Source: Prorocentrum cordatum (lineage: Eukaryota; Sar; Dinophyceae; Prorocentrales; Prorocentraceae). From it: DNA of 64,000 bases. Positions 31,886 through 43,540 of the stretch are shown here, piece after piece. Every line of letters begins with the position of its first letter. Positions within the stretch are counted from its first letter, which is position 1. The stretch covers positions 60,001 to 124,000 of the forward strand of contig CAUYUJ010018640.1 of NCBI GenBank assembly GCA_963575745.1, read 5' to 3'. Both the position numbers and the translations under genes were made by a program. Below the pieces are notes generated by a model. The model made no database searches and was not told where the DNA came from. It was given only the letters and a program-made list of their open reading frames with translations.

Positions 31886-33000
31886 CCCGCGCAGCGACAT
31901 TGCGCAGCCGCGCGCGGGCGCTCCCGGGTCGCCCCGGGATCTTCCGGGCTCCCGGAGTGGGCCTCCGGGGCGCCCTGGCCTCTTGGCCACCTGAGGACGG
32001 CCCCCAGCTCGACCCAGAAAGTTTGAGCGGGGACGAGCAAAGAGGACGGGAAAGCGAAGAGGAAGGAAAAGGACAGGTGAAAACAAGCCCCCGCATCCTG
32101 GGGTCAAGGAGAGCCTAGCGTTTAACCGAACAACTAATCAGGAATACTATAAGCCAAAGGAATGAGTCGAGGAAGGGCGGGGGGGAAGGGGGAGTGAGGG
32201 AGTTTGGAAGAGCAGGGAAAGCAGGGTAGAACTCTCAAGGGGGAGGGAGTGATGAAAGGAATGAAGGGGTGAAGAAGCAAAACCGGCTGAAGTGCTTCAA
32301 CTTTTCGGTCCTCTCTTTGTCCTCCTCATTGCCCTCACCTTTTAACCCCCCGCCTCCAAGGACGGGAGCAAAACCAGTTGGTCCAGCGGGGGTTGCAGTG
32401 TCCTGGCGTGGTCTGCCCGAACTCGCGCGCAAACGTCTACCGAATCGTGGGCCACACGCGGTCGGAGGGAAGAGTCGTGCCGAGGAGGCCCGCAGCCCTC
32501 TTGTGGAGGGAGGGCGGGCAGCTCGCCAGCGGTGCCCCCCAGGACCTGATACCGGAAAGGCCTGAAGGGCGCCGGCAGGCTGCCGCCTCGGGGCGACAAT
32601 GCCGCCTGAGGCCGCCCGGCCTGGGCTCTGAGAGTACCGAGCGGCGGCCCCTTCGCCGAAAGAGCCAGCGCACGCGCAGCACGCGGTCTCACTGTCGTGT
32701 GTTTGCGCGCGCCACGTCCCTCCTTTTTCCGCCACCACCCATCGCCCCATCTGCGCTGCCTGTCCCCCGCTTTGTATGTCACCCGCACTGGCGCGGTATC
32801 CGCTTTATCCGCGCTTCGGGTTTGGCTGCCTGGTGGAAGGTGACCGCGGCTCACGCTGCGCGAAGTGCGAAGCGCGAACTCAATGCTATCCTCCCCCGGC
32901 CTGCACATCGGCATTTCTCAATCGTTCAATATCTGTCTTTTTCTCTCTCTCTCTCTCTCTCTTTTTTCTCTTTCTCTCTCTCTCTCTATCTCTCTTTCTT
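31886..33000. other. Gene-poor sequence with G-rich and CT-rich tracts
   Basis: GGGGGG-rich patch near 32175-32200 and a CT microsatellite (TCTCTC) at 32942-33005. Overlapping frames on both strands at 32235-33085 show no domain and are not called. Confidence 0.45.
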
Positions 33001-34370
33001 TTTCTCAGTATACCCATCCCATTCTGGCGATCAGGTTTTTTATTTGTTTGGGGGGCTGCATTATTCGCTATTGATGAAGAGATGAGGAATCCCGCCACGA
33101 CGCCATTGAGGCAACAGGTTTGATCGGATCGAGTGGTTGTAGATGGCTGTAGGCTGTAGGCGTTTGGAGGCTGGATTCTGCGGGTGGCCAGAGATGTTTA
33201 AGGCACTGGAGGCGAAAACGACTCGTTGAGAGTAAACAGTTTGGAACAGCCGCAGACCCGAAGACGTCGGTTCCGACTGGAGAATCACGAGGGGATGGAC
33301 ATGCACAAGAAGGCTAGAGAGAACGGGGTGTGAACCAGAAGTGCTGACATGGTTGTAAGAGCTTCGGCCTCGGCGGCCAGAGGAGCTGGAGAGTGTTGGT
33401 TGAGTGGTCGTGCATCTCACCTGCGTCACCGCCAGCTCTGGCACCCTGGCGCAGCGTGGCCACTCCACGCGGCGCACGCGTAGCCCCGCGGCGATGTCGT
33501 GGCTCCGCGCGGGCTCGGCGCAGCAATGGAATACAAATCTTCGAGACGCCTTCAGCCAGGTCGCGCCCCTCCTCCATTGCTCGATGTCTGCACTCCCCAG
33601 AGGGCTGCATGCTGCTTGTATCCTGTGCCCTTTCCCGCACGAATTCGTGTAGCACTGTGGCGTGTATGCCGTGATGCGTCTATTGCATTTTGCATCGGTT
33701 TTCGTTTATTCCCTCCCTTTCGCACTGGAGCATGGCAGAGATGTAAACAAGGTGGTGGTGGTGAGGCGAGACTGTTTTGGCGGCGGTGGTCGCTGGGCGG
33801 AGTGCACGAGCAGCTTTTCGTTGTCCGCGCGCGTTCCAGGGAGTGGGAGGCAGTCCAGGTTGGTAGTGCATGTCCAGTGCCGTCGCCGCTCTTGCTGAGA
33901 TGAATTTGCCACGGCATGTGCACACCATTCGTTCATCATCAGAAGTGTCTGTCGTGACGATACCCTGCGTTGTTCTGCAGCTCCAGGGAGGGCAGGGTGA
34001 ATAAAGACGGGGTTATGCTGGGTTTCTTGGGCCACTGATGGCCCAATACAGGGCTTCCTAGGCTTACCTGAAGAATCGCAGAAGAGAACGCAGAACTTGT
34101 TAGAGTAATGGGGCCCAACCGTCTTAGACCGTCCCTCGATGCGTGCCTGAAGTGTGTTGTGTTGTGTAAGTTTCGTCGTTCTGCCTCGCGACACGGTCAC
34201 GACCCATCCGCGTGTAGCCCGCAATCTGGCCGCCACCCACGCGCGACCTACTCGCGTCCCCCCGCGACACACTTGCGACCAACCAGCGATCCCCCGACAA
34301 ACCGCACATTGTTTTACCAGCCGGAAGGAACCCTGTTGGGTGGACCAGTGCTCTTGGAAGTAATTAGCTG
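33001..34370. other. Gene-poor sequence
   Basis: Short overlapping frames on both strands (for example 33499-33903 and 33706-34389) with no domain, signal peptide or repeat structure. Nothing supported beyond scattered Arg/Ser-rich frames. Confidence 0.4.
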
Positions 34371-34835
34371 ACTGGGTAAGTACTTGCAATGTTCTTCCGA
34401 ACTATTTCGAACATAATCGCAGCCACGTAAAAATACTTACAAATCACTTGTAAGTACTTCTAACTGTCTTGGGTATTTAACTGCTTTACCCAGTAGTTAG
34501 CTATGTACATGCTAAGTCGGCTGACATTGTGGCACACATAAGCCAACCTAACGTCGACGTAGTACGTACGTCACTAATTATTTCGCTTGATTTGCTAAAC
34601 CCGTAACGTACATATTAACTTTCTTGGCTAAGTATTTGGCAATGATTTAGCAGGCGACTTAGCTAAGCACTTCGCGTGGTACGTATAAGTACTTACGAAG
34701 TAATTAGCTATGTGCTTATCTTCTTTGTTCATTAGCGACTGATAATACAAGCCTATGTGCACAGCTAAGTATTTACCAAGTGGCTTAGCTAAGTACTTCG
34801 CTCTGTACTTAGAATCAAGTACTAATAACGTAGCC
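34370..34835. repeat. AT-rich island with recurrent palindromic words
   Basis: AAGTACTT, TTAGCTAAG, GTACGTAC and AGTAATTAGCTATGT recur over 460 bases; AAGTACTT itself is a perfect palindrome. The local base composition is far more AT-rich than the flanks. A 69-codon - strand frame (KYLAKPLGKYLA) mirrors the repeats. Confidence 0.65.
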
Positions 34836-36330
34836 ACGTGCGGGGCAGAGCACGCACAGGGAACGGGTTTCGATTTAGCTTGTTTTCGAGCGGCCCAGGT
34901 TCAAACATCAACGTGCGACATGCGTTTGCTCGAGATTGAACCTGATTTTGCACGCTATAGCGTTCGAGCTCATGTTGCGTCGGGGCGTCGCATCTTACTG
35001 GGCACATACGTTTGCCCCCCCGAGGCGGGGGCCCGACCCGAGAGAGGGGGGCACGTGATATAATGACACATCGCGCCCACGCGCGGCGATGATAACGGCG
35101 ATGATGGCGGTGACGCGATGCGAAATAGATGGCCGGGCGCTGCGACGCCGACAGGACATGGGGGCACCATTGCGCTGCTAGAGCGACGTGGTTTGGTTCC
35201 CGCGTCGCGCGCGCACCATCGACCGCCGCCCAACGTCGCGCGCAATTGTTCTCTGCGTCGAGGTTTCGCCCCGCGCGCGGGCAGGGGTGCGCGACGGCTT
35301 TGCAGTTGCAGCCCTGCCGCGCTCCGCCCCCCACCGCAACGCCGTCGCCGCGCCTCGGAAAATCCAGGGCGCCGCCGAGTTCCCCGATGCGGTTTTTCAG
35401 CAGCTTCATAGCGCCATTCGTCATCGGCATGCTGCTGAGTGCGACTGGGCACGTCCGGTATGCTTGTCAAAATTGGACCGCGATAGCGCTTCGAGCCTCT
35501 GGCGCGCCTCTGGCGACGAGTGCGCCCGCTCTCCGCGGCGCCGCCGCGCGACCTGCCGCGCTGCCCCGCGGGGGGTTCCATCGCGTCGGCGGCGATGGCT
35601 CAGTCCAGCGACGAGGCGGTCATCTCGGCCGTCGACGGCGCGACGGAGAGCGCCAGATTGACGGGCGAGCCCGTTGGCGGATGGGGAACTATCTAGTCGA
35701 CTTTGGCGGCGAACGGTTGGCGGGCGCCGTCGGCGGGCGAGCCCCTGTTTCGCCGCCCCTCGCCCGCGGGACAGGTCGGGCGACGGCGCGAGCCCCGGCG
35801 CGGCGCGCGAGCTCGGGGCGAAGATCGCCTCCACCCGGGCACTCGGCGAGGCGCGCCAGCGACGCCGCCTGCTTCGAGGCGCCGACTGAACCGGAGCGCA
35901 GCGCGAAGTTCCACGAAACAGCGGGCGGCATCGCGGCGCCGTCGAATTCCCCGCGCCCCCCCCCCCGCGGCCGGCGCCGCCCATGCCCCGCGGCGCGGGC
36001 GGGCCCGGCGCCGACCATATCCCCCGCGCCGTCGCGCGCGGGGCGCCGGCGAGCAGCCCGCGGTTGCAAGACGAACGGGGCAGCATCAACGCGGTCAATA
36101 TGTTGGCCGGCCCCGCCATCATGGGCGCGGTGGAGGGGGGCGCGGCAGCTGCCGCTGCCCGACCCTTGCGAGCGCGAGTTTCCCGCGCTGCATGAGTGCA
36201 CCCAAAACGCGTTGAACGCCGGGGCAAAGGGGCCGCGCGCGGAGGTGGAGATCATTCACTGGGGTTGGCGCGCCTCCGCGTCATTATAACGCGCGGAATT
36301 GCAAACGCCACCCCAGCTGCGCGCGGCTCT
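34836..36330. other. GC-rich region with doubtful open frames
   Basis: A 386-codon + frame at 35129-36289 and equally long frames on other strands reflect high GC. Only the end (FPALHECTQNALNAGAKG to WGWRASASL, 36170-36289) and DERGSINAVNMLAGPAIMGA near 36070 look protein-like. No family recognised. Confidence 0.35.
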
Positions 36331-37094
36331 GACGCGCGCTTCGCCCGCGCGCTATTAGCGGGCCAGCGGGCGCCGGCAACCAACGACGAAACAACGCGGC
36401 GCTGGGCGGCTTCGATCGGGCCCCGCGCGGCGAGATCGCGGCGCAGGTCGGGCGCGGCAGCCCGCTTTGCAAGCCGTGGACCAAAGGGGTCGCGGACAAC
36501 GTGAGGTCGGGGCCCAGCAACGGGGGGCTGGCGCGCGACCTGCGGATGGCAGCGACGGCCTTTACCGCCGCGGCTGCGAACTCCGAGCTGAACATGATCG
36601 GCCAGGAGTTCATGGCGACCATCAACGAGGTCGCGAATAGATTCGGGCATGGCGAGAAGTACCCGCATTTGATGAACGCGCCCATCGTTGCCATTATAAC
36701 AAGTCGGAAGGCGGTGGGCGGCATCTACATGACATTCAGGAAGGGAAATGTCGTTGCCCTGGGAAACAGAAAGATGCGCTTTAACGTCAGGAAGGCCGAC
36801 GAGTTCATGGTCCACACCCCCGCGCTGCAGCCGATCATGAAGTTGGACGCGTTCCAGGCCGTCGAGCTCACCGTCAAGAAAGGCGCGAGAGCTGCGCGCG
36901 GGCTCACGTGCAAGCGCAGCGCAAGAGGCGCGACTTGCAAGACCACCGATGGCGTTATCAAGTCTGGCCTGGTAGCGCGCGTCAGGCGATGGCCTCGCTG
37001 CAGCGCGCCCTTCGCCGACCCGCCGAAGGGCGCGCCCCGGGCCTGCCGTTCGGCGGCGCCGAGAGCGCTCTCGAGCCGCCCCGCCCGGGCTTGA
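36330..37094 (+). CDS. Coding-like open frame of unknown function
   Basis: Frame 3 is open from a TGA near 36328 to 37094. Its middle is convincingly protein-like: IAAQVGRGSPLCKPWTKGVA, LNMIGQEFMATINEVANRFG, YPHLMNAPIVAIITSRKAVG, GIYMTFRKGNVVALGNRKMR, FMVHTPALQPIMKLDAFQAV. The last 50 residues are Arg/Ala-rich and less convincing. No start is assured: the GTG at 36501 is one candidate, and an upstream exon is possible. No domain recognised. It is followed in the same orientation by another broken coding stretch and a LINE, so it might be part of LINE ORF1 or an independent host exon. Confidence 0.45.
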
Positions 37095-37169
37095 GCCGCC
37101 CAGGATCGTGCCGCCCAGGATCAGCAAACCCCGCGCTGAACCGCGGTATCTGGATGGCGATGCTCTTCA

Positions 37170-38200
37170 TTGGTTCAACCCTGGAGCGAAGGGAAGTTGG
37201 GGAAGGGGGAAGTGCCAGATGAGGAGGAAGGGCCCGAACTAAACGCCAGGGGCCAGGCTCTCGTCGACGCCATGGCGAAGCGCGGGAGTGACATCATGGG
37301 CGAGAGACTGACGGAGCACGAAGCCCCACTGACGAGAAGACCTCCGGCGTTCAGACACACATCGATGAACTGAAGGAGGGTTCCAAAGCGCAGTTCAAAG
37401 ACCCGCGCGCCAAATCCGACAGCACAGCCCAGCAAGCGCAACAAGTTCAACAAACGATTGAGAAAATGAAGAGCGCGAGCATCAGCAGCGACTGGAACCT
37501 GCAGCAGGTTGCACACTGGGCCAATGACACTTCTGAGGCGACTGTCGTCGAGTACGTGAAGCAGCTCACAAAGGACCAGAACTACGAGCAGCGCGTCCAG
37601 AACATACTGCACGACTGACCCCGCCACTGTCGGCCACATCGCATTCAAGACGCTCGCGAGCAAGAACGGCCCCCAGAAATTGATGAGCGAGAGCCCGCCG
37701 CGAGCGCCTGGGGCGCCCCCAGAAACCACGACGCGACTCACAGACAACCTTGCGAAAACGGAGCGCCGCAACATGGAGCAACTGGGCTTCGCCAAGTACC
37801 GCATCGACCGAATATTGAGCTTTCCACTGAAGCTTGCCGCGCGAGCGCAGGGTAAAATTGCGGCCGACATCGCGAGCGGGGAGATCGAGGTTTCTGGCCG
37901 GGGAAACGAAGTGAAGGCGCCAGTGGCCCAGTCGATGCGTGATTGGGATATTAAAAGCCCCCCGAAAAAACTAGGCAGCTGTGTCTGGCGCCATGCCGAC
38001 CCGAACAGTTTTGAAGACTTATTCAGGTGTTCGATTTTGCCCCCCCCCTCCCCCCCCCCCCCTTCCCCCCCTCCCCCCCCCCCCATCGGCCCAGCTGCGC
38101 TTCGCCTGGCGGTTGAGAACCGCCCCCCCCCCCCCCCCATGAGCGCAAGTGTTTTCCAAAATTCGACGCAAGACCAATTCGGCAACTTAATATTTTAAAC
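37170..38200 (+). pseudogene. Broken coding sequence of unknown function
   Basis: Three reading frames join into one protein-like product. The first (37170-37335) reads EEEGPELNARGQALVDAMAK and GSDIMGERLTEHEAPLT. The second (about 37335-37617, with no ATG at its start) reads DEKTSGVQTHIDELKEGSKA, AQQAQQVQQTIEKMKSASIS, NLQQVAHWANDTSEATVVEY and YEQRVQNILHD. The third reads DPATVGHIAFKTLASKNGPQ, TRLTDNLAKTERRNMEQLGF and YRIDRILSFPLKLAARAQGK, then enters poly-C tracts at 38040-38140. Single-base shifts lie near 37335 and 37613. The Gln-rich part predicts a coiled coil. No family recognised; it lies directly upstream of the LINE. Confidence 0.45.
38040..38140. repeat. Poly-C tracts
   Basis: Runs of 7-13 C in CCCCCCTCCCCC context at 38040-38082 and 38125-38138. 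Likely length errors in assembly. Confidence 0.85.
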
Positions 38201-38279
38201 CCCCTTCTCAAGTCGCGTTTTCGCCCCCTCTCGAGGGGCCGCGCCCTGGGCCAGCGGCCTCGACTCCAGCGCCGCGAAC

Positions 38280-39325
38280 GACTGCGTCGGCGACGCCGCC
38301 GCGCGGCGACCAGCCGCCACGAAGCCGCAGCACCGCCAGCAAACGCCGGCCCACGGACCGGCAACGACCTCAGCACCAAGCAGCAGCAATGACCCAAAGA
38401 ACCGCCAGCAGACGCCAGCCCACAGACCAGCAGCAGCACAACCACCAACCACCACTGAACCACGGCAGCGCATGCCAACGCCTGCGGCCGACCTCGACCC
38501 ATCCGCGACGCCGCACGCAGCACCGACGCCCGCCGAACAGCCACGCCCAACCGACGCTGCCGACCACGATTTCCCACCATCACAAGCAGCGCCATTCTCG
38601 ACCAACCAGCAGCCCCCACCTGCGCCCGCCGCCGACCGCGAGCGACCAGCACCAGCGCAAGCGACACCGACCCCAACCAACCAGCAGCACCCGCCAACAC
38701 CCACAGCCGACTACGACCGACCAGCGCGACCACAAACGGAGAAAAACCCAGGGGGCCAGCAGCGCCCACCAACGCCCACCATCGACCAAGACTTACCGAG
38801 ACCACCACAAGCATAACCGACCCCAGCAGACCAGCAACACCCGCCAACGCCGGCCACCGACCACCGCCGACGACGACCAGCACCACCGCGAGCAGCACTG
38901 ACCACCCTACCAACCAGCAGCATCCACCAGCACCCACATCCGACCACGACCAACCGACACCACCACCGCATGCAGCGCCGACTCCAAACGACCAGACGCG
39001 CCCACCAGCGCCCACCACCGACCATCGCCGACCAGCGCCACCTCAATCAGCACTGACCGCAACCAACCGTCGGCACCCACCAGCGCCCTCAGCCGACCGC
39101 GACCGACCACCACCACAAGCAGCTGCGACCCCAACTGACCAGCAGATCCCGCAAGCGCACGCCACAGACCACCACCGACCAGCGCCACCGACAACCACTG
39201 ACCAGCGGCTTGCAGCACAACCGCCGACCGCCACAGACCCACAGCACAACCAACAGTCATCGACCGTCGGACCATAAGCATCGACAGCAACCCACCAGCG
39301 ACCACCAACGCCAGCAGCCACCACC
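38280..39325. repeat. Minisatellite with ACCAGCAGC / CACCAACGCCC words
   Basis: About 1 kb of GACCAGCAGCAC, CCCACCAACGCCCACC and CCGACCACGACC words with a loose period near 70-110 bases. All frames are open for long stretches (Thr/Pro/Gln-rich on +, Trp/Gly/Val-rich on -), which is a repeat effect. It lies immediately upstream of the LINE endonuclease. Confidence 0.8.
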
Positions 39326-39329
39326 AACA

Positions 39330-39745
39330 GTAACCGCCAGACAGAGCAGAACGACCGCACAATAGTACCAGTCATTCGCGAAGACGCCCGGTCAATTTCA
39401 ACAGATGACCGCGTCAGCGGATTAATCAAAGAGCTTGAGGCTCATCACTGGAGTTTTGCCTTCGCCAACGAAACTTGGAGAACGGCGACAGAGGAGTCCT
39501 GGGCGACTTCGGCAGGGCGCGCCTTCGCAAGATCTGGCAATGACAAAGCGCGTCATGGAGTTGCCTTGATCATACATATATACGATGGACCAAACATATC
39601 CAGCGGTTCCAAGCGCTTCCGTCCAGACTCGCCTCGGCGTCGTGGGAAAGAGGGCGATTGAGATTGCGACTCGCGGCGGCGTACTTTCCACATTCAGGAC
39701 GCAGCGACCCGCGCGCCCAGCGCGCGCGCGACATGATCCACGAGC

Positions 39746-39787
<42 letters not shown>

Positions 39788-40667
39788 CAACACACAACAT
39801 CACATGAGACTCGCAGGGGATATCAACGCACAGGTTGGAGCTTCCATCGCCCCCGTAGACGAAGACGACAACGCCGACGCCGACAATTTCGATTCTACCA
39901 CGCCCAAATATGTTGGCCGCATCGGATACGGGCGCCCAAACTCGAAAGGCACCTGGCTGCGTCATTGGGCAACCCGAGAGGGCCCCCCCTTGCAGATGTT
40001 TCTTCTTTCTCGCAAGCCTGTGCACGGGCAAATCACCTACGCCAGCGGCGACGAGCACGAGCAACTCGACCGCGCCCTGCTGGGCCGCGCGTTGTTCCGG
40101 CACTGCGCCAACGCAGAGGCCAGCGACGGGGCCGACCTCGGCTCCGACCACGAGGTTGTTACTGTCGAGTTGCGCACCCCAGCGACGCCGATGCCCGGGC
40201 GGCCACGACGAGGCGACGAACGACGTCGCCAGCGCCGTGCCCTCCAGCCCAAAGCCCTGGCGGGAAAGACGACCCACGCGCGAGCTTACCGTGGCCGCCA
40301 ACGGCTGAACCTTCACCGGCACGAGCTGCCCTCCAACCCGGAAGCGCTGAGCGAGCGCATCCAACAAGGCATCCCGGACGCCGCTGCCGCCAGCCGTGCC
40401 CCGGGACATCCCACTTGGGACGGCAGAGACGCAGCGGCCCCGATCAAACCGCAGGCGAAACCACAAACCGACAAATGGCCATCGCGAATAGACAGTCTGA
40501 TCACGCAGCGACAGCAGACGCCAAATGACGACCGCCACGCCCGCAAGCAGATGAATAAATTGATGCAGCAAGAAATCTCCGCGCAGGAGCGGGCGACGCG
40601 ACGGGCCCGCGCAGCAGGCATGCTCGAGCAGAAGACTCAAAGAGCACCCCGCGCATCAAAACCCTGA
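39330..40667 (+). pseudogene. LINE APE-type endonuclease
   Basis: Frame 2 begins NRQTEQNDRTIVPVIREDAR and gives ELEAHHWSFAFANETWRTAT (the ETW catalytic-Glu motif), RHGVALIIHIYDGPNIS. Frame 3 (from about 39600) continues KRAIEIATRGGVLSTF, passes a GA microsatellite at 39749-39784 (RERERE), then RLAGDINAQVGA (the GDxNA motif) and YGRPNSKGTWLRHWA. It then gives ITYASGDEHEQLDRALLGRA and LGSDHEVVTVEL (the SDH motif). These are the recognised catalytic positions of LINE endonucleases that nick target DNA for priming. The tail 40200-40667 is Arg/Gln-rich linker. Confidence 0.75.
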
Positions 40668-40855
40668 AGAAGCGTAGTCTCACTTCCCGCGCGACAGACA
40701 AAGAGGGCAACGAGTGCACGGCGCGGCAAGAAGTCGCGAACGTCTTCGCGGAGTTCTACGAGCAGTTGTACATGTTGGCAGCAGAGACGACGCGGGCAGA
40801 GCGACGAAACGACGACGCCGCTGACCCCGCCGACCACCGACGAACTGAGTGACCA
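40668..40855 (+). pseudogene. LINE linker between endonuclease and RT
   Basis: Shifted by one base relative to the endonuclease, the frame reads LKKRSLTSRATDKEGNECTA followed by RQEVANVFAEFYEQLYML. The 'FAEFYEQLY' region is the conserved stretch preceding LINE reverse transcriptases. It ends in a TGA at about 40851, directly before the CTC/CCG-rich repeat. Confidence 0.6.
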
Positions 40856-40859
40856 ACTC

Positions 40860-41665
40860 CTCCTCCACCTCTTCCTGCCCCCCCCCTCCTCCTCTTCCTC
40901 CTTCTCATCCTTATTCTCCTCCTCCTCCTCCTCCTCCTCCTCCTCCTCCTCCTCCTCTTTCTCCCCCTTCAGACTTATCAGCAGACCGACCAGCAGACCA
41001 GCGCGCCAGGCGACGGCGCGCCAGACCGACCGACCGACCAGCAAACCAGCAGCCCGACCTCCGACTGCCAGCTAGCGGACCAACAGACCCACCGCCGACC
41101 AGCAACCAGCAGACCCACCGACTACGACAGCGACCAGACGACGACCCCGCCGACCGCCGACCAGCAGACCGACAAGCAGATTGGCAAACCAGCAGACCAC
41201 GCGCCAGGGCGACCGACCGACCAGTAGACCTGCAGCAGACCGACCCCCGAACGCCGGCCAGCAGACCAGCAGGTCCACCCGCGACCAGCGACCAGCAGAC
41301 CCACTGGGCACCACGGCGACCGAACGACGACCCCTCCGACCAGCAGACCGAACAGCAGACCAGCGCGCCAGCAGACCGCGCGCCAGACCGACCTACCGAC
41401 CGGCAGAACAGCCGACCGACGTCCGACCTAGGCTAGCAGACCAGCAGACCCACCCACGACCGGCGACTAGCAGACCCACCGACTACCGCAGCGTCCAAGC
41501 GACGACCACGCCGACCACCGACCAGCAGACCGACCAGGAAACCAGCAGACCACGCACCAGACCGACCGACCAGCAGACCAGCAGACCAGATCCCGACTGC
41601 CGACCAGCAGACCAGCAGGCTCACCACCGACCAGCGACCAGCAGACCCGCCGACCCCCACCCTTC
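40860..41665. repeat. Higher-order minisatellite inside the LINE
   Basis: A (CTC)n tract at 40905-40965, then GACCGACCAGCAGACC words to 41665. Longer units of about 180 bases recur: CAGCAGACCCACCGACTACG near 41108, a variant near 41291 and again near 41468. Frames on both strands are open as repeat artefacts. Confidence 0.8.
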
Positions 41666-41679
41666 ACGCCGACAGAGCT

Positions 41680-42560
41680 TCACAAGGCAACCAAAGGCCC
41701 CCGCCATGGTGAAGCCCCAGACGCGAAAGGCGCCCGCGCAGAAATGCTTAAAGAAGGGACGGGGGAACTCAGACGTGCTCTTCTCCACCTCTACAACGCC
41801 GTCTTGCAGCGCGAAGCCCCGCCGCCGGCAAGCTGGAAGAGCGCGGTCATCACGGCCGTGCCCAAATGTGGAGACCTCGCGCTTCCACAAAATGTCCGCC
41901 CGATTTGCGCGATGCCGCTTCTGTGCAAGTTGTTCAGCCGACTGCTACGCAACAGATTGCAACCGACGCTTGACCCCCGCCGGGCTGGCGACCAGGCGGG
42001 CTCCAGACCAGGTGATCCGACTACTGGCCATTTGTTACTTTCCAGTCGTTACTCGAGCGAGCAAACGAATGGGGTTTAAACCCGCGGGTCGCAGCACCCG
42101 GTCTCGCGAAAGCTTTCGATTCAGTTGAGCACGAGAGCACTTGGGCAGCACTGAAAGCGCAGCGAGTCGAACCCGGATACACTGCTCTACTCCAACAGCT
42201 CTACTAGGGACAGACTGCCACGGCGAAGACCGACGTCAGCAGCAGACCCTTTCAACCTTTTGCGGGGCACGAATCAGGGCGACCCTCTGAGCCCTTGATT
42301 TTCCAACGTGCTGCTCCAACGCATCCATGGCCCGCTTGACTCTGAGAAGCAGCGGAGAAAAGAGGGCGTTGAATTGGGATCCACTAGCGCCGCGACGCTG
42401 ACCAACCTGCATTTCGCCGACGACGTGCTCCTGACCTGCCAAACTCTCCCGTGTCTGACCGCGATGCGCGGCGCGGTCGCGCGCGCGGCAACGCTGCGCG
42501 GGCTCGAACTGCGCCCGGGCAATGCCAACATACTCAGCAATCCAGCGAGAAGGGCCTGAC
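41680..42560 (+). pseudogene. LINE reverse transcriptase
   Basis: The fingers read ASWKSAVITAVPKCGDLALP, NVRPICAMPLLCKLFSRLL and RRAGDQAGSRPGDPTTGHLL. After a frameshift near 42050, motif A is LAKAFDSVEHESTWAAL (catalytic Asp), followed by VEPGYTALLQQLY-stop-GQTATAKTDV. Motif B is RGTNQGDPLSP followed by a TGA near 42296, then FSNVLLQRIHG. Motif C is LTNLHFADDVLLTCQTLP with both aspartates intact. LINE RT copies element RNA at the nicked target. The catalytic residues are present, but two stops and a frameshift make it non-functional. Confidence 0.8.
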
Positions 42561-43540
42561 GGGCGAGCTCACGCGCAGCCCGTGTCCAAGACGTGAATAT
42601 AGAAGTCACCCCATGCGATGGGCAATCTCAAGTACCTCGGCCAACTGATCAGCTTCCACGAACCGATTGGCACGGGGATCCAGCGCCGCATGGGAGTTGC
42701 ATGGGCATCGTTTATTTATCGCCAACAAGAGCTGACTAGTAAGTGCCACCCACTGGCTCACCGACTCCGCCTGTTCAACAGCACGCTGTCACCGACGGCG
42801 CTACGCGGGGCAGAGACGCGGGCGCTCGCGGGACCTTCGCGGCTGCACCTACGACGGACACAACGACGCACGCTTCGCACGGTCATCAGAACGCCGAGAC
42901 GACGCTCGACAACACAGAAAAGACTCTCGAAGCAGCCAGCGACCACCAGACAACGAAGCACCAGACAACAAGGCACCAGACAACGACGCACCAAGCAACG
43001 GCCACTGCAAAAACAGCACTAGCGACGACGCAGACAGCAACGCACCCCAGCGCGACACCTGCCACACTTGACGCGCACAGCGAAGACGGCAAAGTCAGCG
43101 CTACAACAGACCTGGAGAAACCCTGGGTAGAGTAAATACAGCAAGCGACACGACGCACAGAACAGCTCACGAAGCCCCACCGCATCGACAACCGGGAGAT
43201 GGTTTACAAGCGAAAGCATGGCGAATGGTTGCAAGAGCCGCAAACCACACCCAAACACGTTAAACACAGCAGGTGCTACAATGTCGACCAGACATCAACC
43301 CGCGGCAGCGAGGACAGAGGCAGCACGGTCGCCAGCGCATACGTTGGGACGACGAAATCAACGCTTGTCTGCGCCAGCGCAGACCAGACCTTCACCGACC
43401 AACCGCACATACCTGCGCGACAGGAGAACCAAACGACATTACATGTCAATTCAAACAGCACAGGACACCGAAACACGGACGGCGCTCGAGCATCATTTCG
43501 TCGATTCCACACCAGAAGACACCCATGACCAAAGCCAATG
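42561..43540 (+). pseudogene. LINE post-RT region
   Basis: The frame at 42618-43022 has MGNLKYLGQLISFHEPIGTG, RRMGVAWASFIYRQQELTSK and LAHRLRLFNSTLSPTALRGA, the usual 'KYLG' connection and thumb-like helices of LINE ORF2. Then come an Arg/Thr-rich region and, after frame changes, LEKPWVE near 43117-43135, YKRKHGEWLQEP near 43200 and RQRIRWDDEINACLRQRRPD near 43330-43390, typical of the end of such proteins. A CAACGACGCAC-type short repeat lies at 42950-43030. Confidence 0.65.

Larger units (their letters stand above)
39330..43540 (+). mobile_element. Decayed LINE (APE endonuclease plus reverse transcriptase)
   Basis: The domain order is APE-type endonuclease, linker, RT, post-RT region, all on the + strand. 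The frame changes at least five times and the RT contains in-frame stops. An insertion of about 800 bases of repeat separates the linker from the RT. No poly-A tail or target-site duplication was found. The upstream broken coding sequence at 36330-38200 may be its ORF1. Confidence 0.8.

Noticed and set aside
38023-39018. 331-codon - strand Gly/Val/Trp-rich frame
   Set aside because: Shadow of the ACCAGCAGC minisatellite on the other strand.
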